Below, piece after piece: positions 55,236 to 63,470 of a DNA stretch of 64,000 bases. The DNA lies in the NCBI RefSeq assembly GCF_013185195.1, contig NZ_JAAZWC010000027.1:1-64000 (forward strand), in the 5' to 3' direction. Position 1 is the first letter of the stretch, and each line of letters begins with the position of its first letter. A program made the position numbers and the translations under genes. This DNA is from Saccharibacillus qingshengii. GTDB taxonomy: Bacteria; Bacillota; Bacilli; Paenibacillales; Paenibacillaceae. Under the pieces are notes generated by a model that saw only the letters and a list, made by a program, of their open reading frames with translations, was not told where the DNA came from and did no database searches.

Positions 55236-57248
55236 TCAGGCGAAGCCGATCCATTTGCCGCCCTGATAGATCACAAGTGCGACCGCATAAGCGAGTACAA
55301 GCGAATAGCCCATCGAGAAAAAGGTCCAACGCCAGGAAGCCGTTTCTTTGCGGATCACGCCGACGGTTGCCAGACAAGGAATATACAGCAGAATAAACGT
55401 CACGAAGCTGAACGCCTGCAGCGGGGTGAAAGCCGCGGCGACCTGATGTTCCAAGCCTGCCATGTCCGGGACCTGATAAATGATATTCATGGTCGAGACC
55501 ACGACTTCTTTGGCCATGAAGCCGGTAATCAGCGCCGCTCCCGCCTGCCAGGTTCCGAAGCCGATCGGCGCAAGCAGACCCGAGAGAGCGCCTCCGATCG
55601 AAGCGAGGAAGCTGTCGTTCATATCGACGCCGAAGCCGCTGCTGCCGGTATTGGACAAGAACCAGATGACGACGGAACCGGCAAGAATAATCGTTCCCGC
55701 TTTGCGCAGGAATCCTTTGACTTTTTCCCACGTCATGCGCAGCAGCGACAGCGGCTGCGGCATACGGTACGGCGGAAGTTCGACGATAAACAGCGACGGT
55801 TCGCTTCTCAGCAGCGTTCGGGAGAAGAGCTTGGCCAGCGCAAGCGCGAGTACCATACCGAGCACGTACAGTCCCATGACCACAAGAGCCTGATTTGAAG
55901 CGAAAAAGACACCGGCGAACAGCGCGTAAACCGGAAGCCGTGCGGAGCAGGACATCAGCGGGACAAGCAGCGTGGTCAGAAGCCGGTCTTTGCGGTGCTC
56001 CATCGTCCGGGCCGCCATGATGGCGGGCACGTTGCAGCCAAAGCCGATAATGAACGGGATAAACGCTTTGCCGCTGAGTCCGACCGCTTCCATCGTACGG
56101 TCCATCAGCAGGGTGATCCGCGCCATATAACCGGAGTCTTCGACAAACGAGATCAACAAGAACAAGATGCAGATCTGCGGCAGAAAAACGAGTACGCCGC
56201 CGACTCCGCCCACAATGCCGTCGACGACAAGCGCATGGGTGAACGGAGAAGCGCCAAGACCGCCCAGAGCGGCGGAAATCCACCCGCTGAGCATACCCGA
56301 GATGAATCCGTCGAGCACATCGGACAGCAGGCTGCCTACCCAGTCGAACGTCAGCTTGAAGATGAGAAACATCATGGCCAAAAACAGGGGGATGCCGAGA
56401 ATTCGGTGGGTCAGAATCGCATCAATGCGCTCGGTGGCGGTATGCACGGCCTGATCGGAACGCTGGACGGCGGCGGTGCATATCCGGGCAATCCGCTGCG
56501 TGCGCACTTGGCGTAGGTGAGCGGACACATCGCAGCCGAACCCTGCCGCTTCCAGCTCCCGGCCGGTCTGCTGGAGAATGGAATCCAGCGCTTCGCCGTC
56601 GATCCGACCGGCAAGGGCTGTCCGAACGGCCTCGTTGCCTTCGAGCAGTTGCAGCGCCGTCCAGCGGGGAGCCGAAGAGGAGGGAAGAGTCCGCAGCAGT
56701 ATGCAGAGGTCCGACACCCCCTGTTCCACCGCCGGGCCGTAGTCGAGGCGAAAGCCTTCCGATCCCGGAGCGGTCAGACTGCCCAGGGCATGCAGGACGT
56801 CGGTGCATCCCGTTCCTTTGCGGGCGATGATCGGAAGCACCGGTACGCCGAGTTCCCGCTGCAGCACTTGCGGATCGACGGAAATATGGCGGTTTCGGGC
56901 GACGTCGATCATGTTGAGTCCGATCAGCATGGGCCGGCCGGATTCCAGCAGCTGCAGTGTCAGATAGAGATTGCGTTCCGGCTGGGAAGCATCGACGATA
57001 TTGAGAATGGAGGCAGGAGTTTCTTCCATTAAAAAACGTGCCGCTACGCCTTCGTCTTCCGTGAGAGGCAGGAGCGAATACAATCCCGGCAGATCCACGA
57101 TTCGTCCGCTGCGTCCGCGCAGCGTGCCGATCCGTTTCTCCACGGTTACCCCCGACCAGTTGCCGACGGTTTCGTAGGACCGGGTGAGCATATTGAAAAG
57201 GGAGGTTTTTCCGGTGTTCGGATTTCCAAACAGGGCAAATTGATTCAT
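55236..57248 (-). CDS. feoB: Ferrous iron transporter FeoB
   Basis: This 670-residue Fe2+ permease has an N-terminal G domain: G1 GNPNTGKT (8-15), G3 DLPGLYSLLP near 52-61 and G4 GLNMID near 113-118. A helical spacer follows, and then a membrane part with two Gate motifs and SFVEDSGYMAR near 375-385. ATG at 57248 has GGAGG upstream and the protein starts right at the G domain; the longer frame to 57311 overlaps feoA and is rejected. It overlaps feoA by 4 bases. Confidence 0.96.
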   Translation of the reverse strand: MNQFALFGNPNTGKTSLFNMLTRSYETVGNWSGVTVEKRIGTLRGRSGRIVDLPGLYSLLPLTEDEGVAARFLMEETPASILNIVDASQPERNLYLTLQLLESGRPMLIGLNMIDVARNRHISVDPQVLQRELGVPVLPIIARKGTGCTDVLHALGSLTAPGSEGFRLDYGPAVEQGVSDLCILLRTLPSSSAPRWTALQLLEGNEAVRTALAGRIDGEALDSILQQTGRELEAAGFGCDVSAHLRQVRTQRIARICTAAVQRSDQAVHTATERIDAILTHRILGIPLFLAMMFLIFKLTFDWVGSLLSDVLDGFISGMLSGWISAALGGLGASPFTHALVVDGIVGGVGGVLVFLPQICILFLLISFVEDSGYMARITLLMDRTMEAVGLSGKAFIPFIIGFGCNVPAIMAARTMEHRKDRLLTTLLVPLMSCSARLPVYALFAGVFFASNQALVVMGLYVLGMVLALALAKLFSRTLLRSEPSLFIVELPPYRMPQPLSLLRMTWEKVKGFLRKAGTIILAGSVVIWFLSNTGSSGFGVDMNDSFLASIGGALSGLLAPIGFGTWQAGAALITGFMAKEVVVSTMNIIYQVPDMAGLEHQVAAAFTPLQAFSFVTFILLYIPCLATVGVIRKETASWRWTFFSMGYSLVLAYAVALVIYQGGKWIGFA

Positions 57249-57505
57249 GCGGGAGCGACCTCCATACGCCCCGCGTCTTCCCGGCGAATACCGATGTGCT
57301 GTCCGGCACATTCAAAAGTCAGCGGGCCGCCGAAAGGACCGAGCCGAAGCACTTTAAGTCGGCTGCCTTCCGCCACGCCGAGATCGCGCAGACGCCTCCG
57401 CAGCAGGGGACTGATTGCGTCGAGTGCTTGGACCGTGGCGAAGGCACCCGGTTTAATATGGACCAGCGCGGAGCACCGGCTGTTCGAAATTTTTCTCTGG
57501 TACAT
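57245..57505 (-). CDS. feoA: Ferrous iron transport protein FeoA
   Basis: This 86-residue SH3-like protein is required for FeoB function. It shows LRRRLRDLGVAEGSRLKVLR near the middle and a GPLTFECAGQHIGIRREDA end, as in FeoA. Here the start is ATG at 57505 with GGGAGGG 6 bases upstream. It is the first gene of feoA-feoB-small Cys-rich protein, under a Fur box at 57570. Confidence 0.92.
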   Translation of the reverse strand: MYQRKISNSRCSALVHIKPGAFATVQALDAISPLLRRRLRDLGVAEGSRLKVLRLGPFGGPLTFECAGQHIGIRREDAGRMEVAPA

Positions 57506-57569
57506 TCGGAACCCTCCCGTGACCGTGCGCGTACCCAAACCGCGAAACAGTCAATTTGCTTGTCATAAA

Positions 57570-57584
57570 TGAGAATGAATATCA
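57570..57584 (-). promoter_or_regulatory. Fur box upstream of feoA
   Basis: TGAGAATGAATATCA matches the B. subtilis 7-1-7 Fur consensus TGATAATNATTATCA at 12 of 14 defined positions. It lies 65-79 bases before feoA. Iron-bound Fur would repress the ferrous iron operon. Confidence 0.75.
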
Positions 57585-57658
57585 TTCGCTTTTTTTGTAA
57601 TGTACCATCATATAGGGGGAATGACTGTGATTTTTGTCGCATTTCGTCAAAATTCCGC

Positions 57659-57687
57659 TTTACTTTACAGAGGGGCTTGAGTATGAT
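57659..57687 (+). promoter_or_regulatory. Promoter of GGDEF-EAL gene
   Basis: TTTACT (57659-57664), a 17-bp spacer and TATGAT (57682-57687). The leader before the coding region is about 150 bases long. Confidence 0.6.
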
Positions 57688-57759
57688 GAAAAAGCGAAAA
57701 ATGCCTCTCTTCCTGATCTTGGACGGACGGAGGCAGAGTGAACGGAGATCAACAAAAGG

Positions 57760-57785
57760 AAGGTTCCGACAGGGAGCCTTTTTTA
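57760..57785 (+). terminator. Attenuator-like hairpin in leader of GGDEF-EAL gene
   Basis: AAGGTTCC-gacag-GGGAGCCTT with one G-U pair is followed by TTTTTT. It lies between the promoter at 57659 and the gene, so it could cut off most transcripts. Confidence 0.55.
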
Positions 57786-57852
57786 TGCTTCAAAAAGAAA
57801 ATATCCGGATTTGGTGAGGCCAGGCAGGAGAAAGCAAGACGGCGTAGAATCT

Positions 57853-60006
57853 ATGACGAAGGTGAGACTGATCGATTTTATGACATCCCAGCAGGACGGA
57901 AGTGAGTTCATGCATACAACCCCGGCGATCCGCCAACTGAAGCTCTACACCTTTTCCGTCTTTCTTCTCGTTCTTGCATGCGAAGCTGTAGAAATGTTCT
58001 TCTACGCCGCAGGCGCCGACAGCCGATGGGCCCCCGCTTTATCTCTACTGACGGCCTGCTTTTCGGTTACGGCCTGCTTGACGGTTTATTTCCATGCCAC
58101 TCCGCTTTTTGACCGCAGGATCGGCAGCTACAGCAAACGCATGGTCAAGCTCATGGGAGCGGCCGGTGCGATCGAACTGCTGTACCTGCTGACTCATTTA
58201 TATGCTTTTATAACCGAGACGAAGCCGGGAAGCTCCGGCACGGAATGGCTGCTCTCGCTGGCGGCTCTTGTCTATTCGCTTGGACTTGTACTCTTGTTCG
58301 CCCTTCCCGATCGACAGGGACGGATTCCCGGCCGTTTGATGTATTTCGGACTCCCTTTGGCTGCATTGGCTGCAGCGGGATTGCTGTTCTTCGTGCGCTC
58401 CGCGCTTCCTGCCGATCAGTGGAGCGGCGTTGAGCGGGTCTTGACGATCCTGGCTCTGGCAGGGGCCGGAATCGCCGCGGTCCATCTGTGTGTCCGTTAT
58501 GTTCGCCTGCGCATCAAAGCGCTGTGGGTCGCGGTGCAGTCTCTGGGGATCGTGGCGATCGCCCAGATTCTGATGCTTCAGGCAGCCGCCTCCCCTGGAG
58601 TTGCGCTGCTGATCGCTTCCGCGCTTCATGCGCTGGCTTATGCCGTTCTGGTAAGCCAGGGCCTTCGCCTGGCGATTGCCGAACCTCTGCGGGAACAGCG
58701 TCAGGCGGAAGATCGGATCGAATTCCTGGCTTATAATGACGAACTCACGGGTCTGCCGAACCGCCGAAGTCTGTATGCGAGGCTGAACACACGGCTTGAA
58801 GAAGCCTATTCCGGCAAGACGGCACTGATGGTGCTCAATATCAACCGTTTCAAGACGATCAATGATTCGCTCGGTTACGAGGCGGGCGATCGTCTGCTCG
58901 GTATCGTCTCGGAAACGCTGCAGAGCCGCCTCAAAGGGAGCGAAGAAGTATTCCGTACCGGCGGAGACGAATTTGCGGTCGTTCTGCCGGAAAGCGGAGG
59001 CGAGGAAGCCATGCATCGTGCACAGGCGCTGCTCGAAGAGTTCGAGCGTCCGGTCAACGTAGGCGGAATGGAACATTATGTCGCCTTGTCCGCGGGTATC
59101 TCGGTCTACCCGGAAGACGGTCATGCCGCAGACGGACTGCTGCAAAGCGCCGATGCGGCCGTCCATCTGGCCAAGGAGCAAGGCTCCGAAGTTAAACGTT
59201 TCTCCAAAGGCATGACGATGATCGCCCGCGAGAAGCTGATTCTGGAAAGCGATCTGCGCAAAGGATTGGAACGCGGCGAATTCTTCCTGGAGTACCAGCC
59301 TAAAATGTCGGTCGAAAACGGCGGGATTTTGGGCATGGAGGCGCTCGTGCGCTGGAATCATCCGACGCGGGGACCCGTGTCTCCCGGCGAATTTATTCCT
59401 TTGGCGGAAGAATGCGGTCTGATTGTGCCGCTGGGCGAATGGGTGCTGCACGAAGCCTGCCGGCAGAACAAGGAATGGCAGTCCAAAGGATATGCTCCGC
59501 TCTGCATGTCCATCAATCTGTCGATCCGCCAATTCCGACAGCCCCGGCTTGCGGAACAGATCGGACAGATGCTCGAAGAGATCGGCCTCGATCCGCAGTA
59601 TGTGGAACTTGAGATTACCGAGAGCATGACCGTGGACAAAGATGCCGCTTTCGAGCAGCTCAAGCGCTTCAAGCAGCTCGGCCTGCATATCAGTATCGAC
59701 GATTTTGGCACAGGGTACAGTTCGCTGCATTATTTGAAAAACATGCCGATCGACCGTCTCAAGATCGATCGTTCCTTTGTCAGCGAAGTGATGAGCGGCG
59801 AGAGCGATGCAGCGATCGTCTCGACGATCGCTTCGATGGCGCATCACCTGAAGCTGAAAGTAACGGCGGAAGGCGTGGAGAACGAAGAGCAGCTTGCGTT
59901 CCTGCGCAGCCAACGCTGCCATGAAGCCCAAGGATTCCTGTTCAGTCGGCCGGTCCCTGCAGGGCGATTCGAACGAATGTTTTTGCAGCAAAAAAAGCTC
60001 GGTTAA
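57853..60006 (+). CDS. Membrane GGDEF-EAL protein, probable c-di-GMP phosphodiesterase
   Basis: The protein of about 717 residues has a sensory membrane part with 7-8 hydrophobic helices (about 30-275), then GGDEF and EAL domains. GGDEF carries the intact GGDEF (370-374), but the metal-binding DxD before FK is NIN (LNINRFKTINDSLGY), so cyclase activity is doubtful. The EAL domain keeps its catalytic set: MEALVRW (495-501), SINLS, ELEITES, IDDFGTGYSS, LKIDRSF, EGVE and EAQGF. The start is uncertain: ATG at 57853 lacks a clear ribosome site, and ATG at 57910 follows GGAAGTGAG and begins closer to the first helix. Confidence 0.9.
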   Translation: MTKVRLIDFMTSQQDGSEFMHTTPAIRQLKLYTFSVFLLVLACEAVEMFFYAAGADSRWAPALSLLTACFSVTACLTVYFHATPLFDRRIGSYSKRMVKLMGAAGAIELLYLLTHLYAFITETKPGSSGTEWLLSLAALVYSLGLVLLFALPDRQGRIPGRLMYFGLPLAALAAAGLLFFVRSALPADQWSGVERVLTILALAGAGIAAVHLCVRYVRLRIKALWVAVQSLGIVAIAQILMLQAAASPGVALLIASALHALAYAVLVSQGLRLAIAEPLREQRQAEDRIEFLAYNDELTGLPNRRSLYARLNTRLEEAYSGKTALMVLNINRFKTINDSLGYEAGDRLLGIVSETLQSRLKGSEEVFRTGGDEFAVVLPESGGEEAMHRAQALLEEFERPVNVGGMEHYVALSAGISVYPEDGHAADGLLQSADAAVHLAKEQGSEVKRFSKGMTMIAREKLILESDLRKGLERGEFFLEYQPKMSVENGGILGMEALVRWNHPTRGPVSPGEFIPLAEECGLIVPLGEWVLHEACRQNKEWQSKGYAPLCMSINLSIRQFRQPRLAEQIGQMLEEIGLDPQYVELEITESMTVDKDAAFEQLKRFKQLGLHISIDDFGTGYSSLHYLKNMPIDRLKIDRSFVSEVMSGESDAAIVSTIASMAHHLKLKVTAEGVENEEQLAFLRSQRCHEAQGFLFSRPVPAGRFERMFLQQKKLG

Positions 60007-60040
60007 GCGGCTTGAGACTGCTGCATCAGCAAGTCAAGCC

Positions 60041-60082
60041 AAAAGGTATACGGCCGATTCGAATCGGCCGTATACCTTTTTT
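60041..60082. terminator. Terminator after GGDEF-EAL gene
   Basis: A 40-bp perfect palindrome (AAAAGGTATACGGCCGATTC and its complement) is followed by TT. Confidence 0.92.
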
Positions 60083-60092
60083 GAAATAATGC

Positions 60093-60121
60093 TTGCAAAC
60101 TTTTTCTGGGCGTGGTATATT
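60093..60121 (+). promoter_or_regulatory. Promoter of tRNA operon
   Basis: TTGCAA (60093-60098), a 17-bp spacer and TATATT (60116-60121) lie 49 bases before tRNA-Pro. Confidence 0.65.
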
Positions 60122-60170
60122 ATTTCTTGTCCTCAAGAGGACGTGACAGCCAAAAGGCAATACACAATGT

Positions 60171-60247
60171 CGGGACGTAGCTCAGCTTGGTAGAGCACCT
60201 GGTTTGGGACCAGGGGGTCGCATGTTCAAATCGTGTCGTCCCGACCA
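60171..60247 (+). tRNA. tRNA-Pro (TGG)
   Basis: The 77-base cloverleaf has acceptor stem CGGGACG / CGTCCCG, anticodon loop TTTGGGA with anticodon TGG, a GTTCAAATC T-loop and an encoded CCA end. It reads CCN proline codons. Confidence 0.97.
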
Positions 60248-60277
60248 TTATTTTTTAACAACATCATATTGATTTGT

Positions 60278-60348
60278 GCGGGTGTAGTTCAATGGTAGAA
60301 CTCCAGCCTTCCAAGCTGGTAGCGTGGGTTCGATTCCCATCACCCGCT
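60278..60348 (+). tRNA. tRNA-Gly (TCC)
   Basis: Acceptor GCGGGTG / CACCCGC, anticodon stem CCAGC / GCTGG around CTTCCAA with anticodon TCC, and T-loop GTTCGATTC. It is 71 bases without an encoded CCA (TTT follows the discriminator). It is 30 bases after tRNA-Pro in one transcript. Confidence 0.97.
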
Positions 60349-60367
60349 TTAGAGCAAGTCTTGCAAG

Positions 60368-60399
60368 AAACCGCTGCGATGCAGCGGTTTTTGTTTTTT
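60368..60399 (+). terminator. Terminator of tRNA operon
   Basis: AAACCGCTGC-gat-GCAGCGGTTT is followed by TTGTTTTTT. Confidence 0.92.
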
Positions 60400-60424
60400 A
60401 GGAACGGGTCATTTAGCCTGTCAT

Positions 60425-60463
60425 AAAAAGCCCACTTTAGTCACTGACTAAAGTGGGCTTTTT
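60425..60463. terminator. Bidirectional terminator for stalk-domain gene
   Basis: AAAAAGCCCACTTTAGTCA pairs with TGACTAAAGTGGGCTTTTT (arms overlap in a very short loop). It lies between the tRNA operon and the convergent stalk-domain gene. Confidence 0.9.
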
Positions 60464-60544
60464 ATATGCGGTCAGAAACTTGGCGGTCATCTGCCAATAA
60501 ACGAAAAAAAGAGGATGCTTGCATTCTTTATACCTTTTAAAAGC

Positions 60545-61237
60545 TTATTTAAGATATGAAGTAGGCAGGATGACATCGGTAGGCAGATCGAAGGCAAGTA
60601 GATAAGATTGAATCTTGAGTTCTCTTATACCTGCAATATTGATGTCGTAAGATTGAATACCTTCTCCGACTTTTGCGGAAAAAGAAAACAAATCTTTGTT
60701 CGTGTCCGCATCAATTATCGTGTAAGCGGAAGCATCTCCTTGTTGAGATTCTGTTTGAGCTACGTCTTGTAAAGTAGCAACTTCCAAATGAAGCGTTTGA
60801 TAACCTGCCTTGGGTTTCAAGTGAAGGGTGCGATATCCGTGTTCTTCGGCAGCAAGCACGCTTGCAAAAGACTTACCATCGATATTCGTGTAAGCAGGAT
60901 TTTTGGTGGCTTGATATTCATTATAATTTGTAATCAATTTTTGAAGTGGAGTGTTCATGTTTTTCTCGCCAAATGTAATGGTTTTGGATTTTGAATCGAC
61001 TGTTAGGTTAGTTTGAGTTCCTTCCTCAACCATTTCGATGGGGAGGTACGTTTTTCCGTCAACTGTAATCGCCTGCGTTTTTGAAGCCGCAGTTGTAGAT
61101 TTCACGTTGTTAACTACATAATGATAGGCTAGAACTGTACCTTTAACAATTGAAGAAGAGGCGGCATAAGCTGCTGGAGCACCTACAAGAAGAAGAGCGC
61201 TAACAAGTAGGATAATTCTTTTCTTTCCATTTTTCAT
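60545..61237 (-). CDS. Secreted stalk-domain protein
   Basis: This 230-residue exported protein has a signal peptide (KKRIILLVSALLLVGAPAAYA, ending about residue 25). After it comes a copper-amine-oxidase-like stalk domain, common in Paenibacillaceae: ITVDGKTYLPIEMVEEG near 57-73 and LTVDSKSKTITFG near 78-90. The C-terminal part (GYRTLHLKPKAGYQTLHLEV near 134-153) is a beta-sandwich-like region, perhaps NPCBM-like. It is clearly more AT-rich than its neighbours. GGAGA precedes ATG. The partner or ligand is unknown. Confidence 0.82.
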   Translation of the reverse strand: MKNGKKRIILLVSALLLVGAPAAYAASSSIVKGTVLAYHYVVNNVKSTTAASKTQAITVDGKTYLPIEMVEEGTQTNLTVDSKSKTITFGEKNMNTPLQKLITNYNEYQATKNPAYTNIDGKSFASVLAAEEHGYRTLHLKPKAGYQTLHLEVATLQDVAQTESQQGDASAYTIIDADTNKDLFSFSAKVGEGIQSYDINIAGIRELKIQSYLLAFDLPTDVILPTSYLK

Positions 61238-61353
61238 AAAAAATCTCCTTTACCTAAATATATAACTTCTTTTGTACTATAAATATAGTTAGCAAGCAAA
61301 ACAATGAAAAAACTCATACTACCAAAAGTGTTGGAAATAGTAAGCGAAAAAAA

Positions 61354-61398
61354 GACGAACAAAAACCGCCTAGAGTTCTCCGGCGGTTTTTGTTCGTC
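61354..61398 (-). terminator. Terminator after PTS gene
   Basis: A perfect 17-bp stem (GACGAACAAAAACCGCC / GGCGGTTTTTGTTCGTC) has an 11-base loop; the T-run lies inside the arm. It ends the kinase-PTS transcript. Confidence 0.9.
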
Positions 61399-61434
61399 TA
61401 ACGGTAAAATCATATTCAAGTTAAATACACCGAA

Positions 61435-63465
61435 TCAAGCCATAACTTCCGCTGTTACTCGTACGTCGAGAACGGTCTGCTGACCTGCCGCGACGATTCC
61501 TGCCGGCCGCGGATATACGTCCAGTACGGCATCAAGCCCGTCAGGAACGATCACCGGCGTGACGGACGAGAGGCCTGCCGCATGGATCACATCCAGATCG
61601 AATTCGAGCAGCGGCTGCCTCGACGTTACGCGTTCGCCGCTCTGGACGTGGACGGTGAACCCGGTCCCTTTGAGCGATACCGTATTGATCCCGACATGGA
61701 TCAGAAGCTGTGCGCCGCTGTCGTGTTCCAAGATTACGGCGTGCTTGCTTTTGTCCATTACATGCGCGCCGGTGCAGTCGAACGGAGCCACGACCAACCC
61801 TTCCGACGGCACGATGGCCAAGCCCCGGCCCATATGTCCTTCGGAGAAAGCCGGATCGGGAACTTCCGATAACGGAACCGCGCGTCCCGTTATCGGAGAG
61901 AGGACCGAAAGGGACGAGAACGGAACTTCATCCGGATCGCTGGATAGAGCGTTCTCTCGGGCTTTTGCGGATACGGGGGCAGGTGCTGGGATCTCCGCGT
62001 TCATTGGCGCTTTGGCGGCCGGAGTTCCGGCTGCAGATACAGCGGACATGCTGCCGGTGTTCAGGCGTTCTGCTTCGACCGCAGGCTCGTCTTTGTAACC
62101 GAACAGCCAGGTCAACGTAAAGGCGACTGCCGCCCCGACTACGTTGCACAGGATGTACATCGGGAGCTGATCGTTCAGATACAGCAGGGCGCCCGGAATG
62201 ACGGTGACCGCCATGCCCGTGCCCGCAAGATGCAGCAGCGAAGCGAGGAAGCCGCCAGCCGCGCCGCCGATCAGCCCCATGACGAACGGTTTCATGTAGC
62301 GCAGGTTGACGCCGAAGATCGCAGGTTCGGTAATGCCGAGGAACGCCGACAGCGAAGACGGCAGCGCGAGCGCTTTGAGCTTGGCATTCTTGGTCTTCAG
62401 GCCAACGGCCAGACAGGCCGCGCCCTGAGCCGCCATGGCGCAGGTGATGATCGCGTTGAACGGATTGGAACCGGTCTGCTCCAGCAGTTGGATCTCCAGG
62501 AAGTTGAAGATATGATGCACGCCGGTGACGACGACGATCTGATGGAAAAAGCCGATCAGCAGGCCCGCGATGCCGAAAGGCAGGTCGAGCAGGTACGTGG
62601 TGCCGTGCAGGACGACGTTCTCCAGCGAGTGGAATACCGGTCCGATCGCGAACAGTCCAAGCGTGATCATGACGAGCAGCGTGACGAACGGCGTCAGAAT
62701 CAGATCAAGCGCTTCGGGTACTCTTTTGCGTAGAAATTTCTCGAACTTCGCGCCGAGCAGGCCAACGAAGAACGCCGGCAGCACGGAACCCTGATAGCCG
62801 ACAACCGGTATGAAACCGAACATCGTCAGCGCTTCGGCGCTGCCGTCGGCGACGGCGTAGGCATTCGGCAGCGCCGGATTGACGAGCATTAGGCCCAGCA
62901 CGATCCCGAGCACGGGACTGCCGCCGAAGACGCGGAACGCGGACCAGGCGACGAGCGCCGGCAGGAACGCGAACGCCGTGTCGGTCAGCACCTGCGTGAA
63001 CAGCAGGAAATTCGGCGGGATGCTGCCCGGCGTGAGGCCGAACCATGACAGGACCAAATCCTGCGTCAGCAGGCCGCGCAGGCCCATGAACAGGCCGGTC
63101 GCGACGAGCACGGGAATGATCGGGACGAAGACGTCGCCGAACGTGCGGATGGCACGTTGGAACGCATTGCCCTGTTTTTTGCCTTCGCTTTTGATCTCTT
63201 CTTTGGAGGTGCTGTCGATGCCGAGCCGTTCGACTTCTTCAAATATCCGGTTGACGGTGCCGGTTCCGAAGATGATCTGATATTGGCCGGAATTGAAAAA
63301 GGCACCTTTGACTTTGTCGGTATTCTCGATTCGATTCTGGTCAATCTTGTCTTTGTCGCGGACCATGATGCGCAGCCGGGTTGCGCAGTGCGCGAACGAG
63401 GCGATATTTTCTTTGCCGCCGATAGCTTCGACGACTTCGCGGGCGATGTCGCGGTTTTCGGACAT
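61435..63465 (-). CDS. PTS permease EIIBCA, probably sucrose-specific
   Basis: This 676-residue transporter phosphorylates its sugar during uptake. EIIB: KENIASFAHCATRLRIMV with the phospho-Cys near residue 26. EIIC: about ten hydrophobic segments from 95 to 455, with VGYQGSVLPAFFVGLLGAKF near 215 that is typical of sucrose and trehalose permeases. After an Ala/Pro-rich linker (about 465-520) comes EIIA, with VILEHDSGAQLLIHVGI near 585-601 and its phospho-His in LIHVG. The partner fructokinase-like gene supports sucrose. ATG at 63465 is preferred over 63474, because GAAAGGA touches the latter. Confidence 0.9.
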   Translation of the reverse strand: MSENRDIAREVVEAIGGKENIASFAHCATRLRIMVRDKDKIDQNRIENTDKVKGAFFNSGQYQIIFGTGTVNRIFEEVERLGIDSTSKEEIKSEGKKQGNAFQRAIRTFGDVFVPIIPVLVATGLFMGLRGLLTQDLVLSWFGLTPGSIPPNFLLFTQVLTDTAFAFLPALVAWSAFRVFGGSPVLGIVLGLMLVNPALPNAYAVADGSAEALTMFGFIPVVGYQGSVLPAFFVGLLGAKFEKFLRKRVPEALDLILTPFVTLLVMITLGLFAIGPVFHSLENVVLHGTTYLLDLPFGIAGLLIGFFHQIVVVTGVHHIFNFLEIQLLEQTGSNPFNAIITCAMAAQGAACLAVGLKTKNAKLKALALPSSLSAFLGITEPAIFGVNLRYMKPFVMGLIGGAAGGFLASLLHLAGTGMAVTVIPGALLYLNDQLPMYILCNVVGAAVAFTLTWLFGYKDEPAVEAERLNTGSMSAVSAAGTPAAKAPMNAEIPAPAPVSAKARENALSSDPDEVPFSSLSVLSPITGRAVPLSEVPDPAFSEGHMGRGLAIVPSEGLVVAPFDCTGAHVMDKSKHAVILEHDSGAQLLIHVGINTVSLKGTGFTVHVQSGERVTSRQPLLEFDLDVIHAAGLSSVTPVIVPDGLDAVLDVYPRPAGIVAAGQQTVLDVRVTAEVMA

Positions 63466-63470
63466 AAGAG

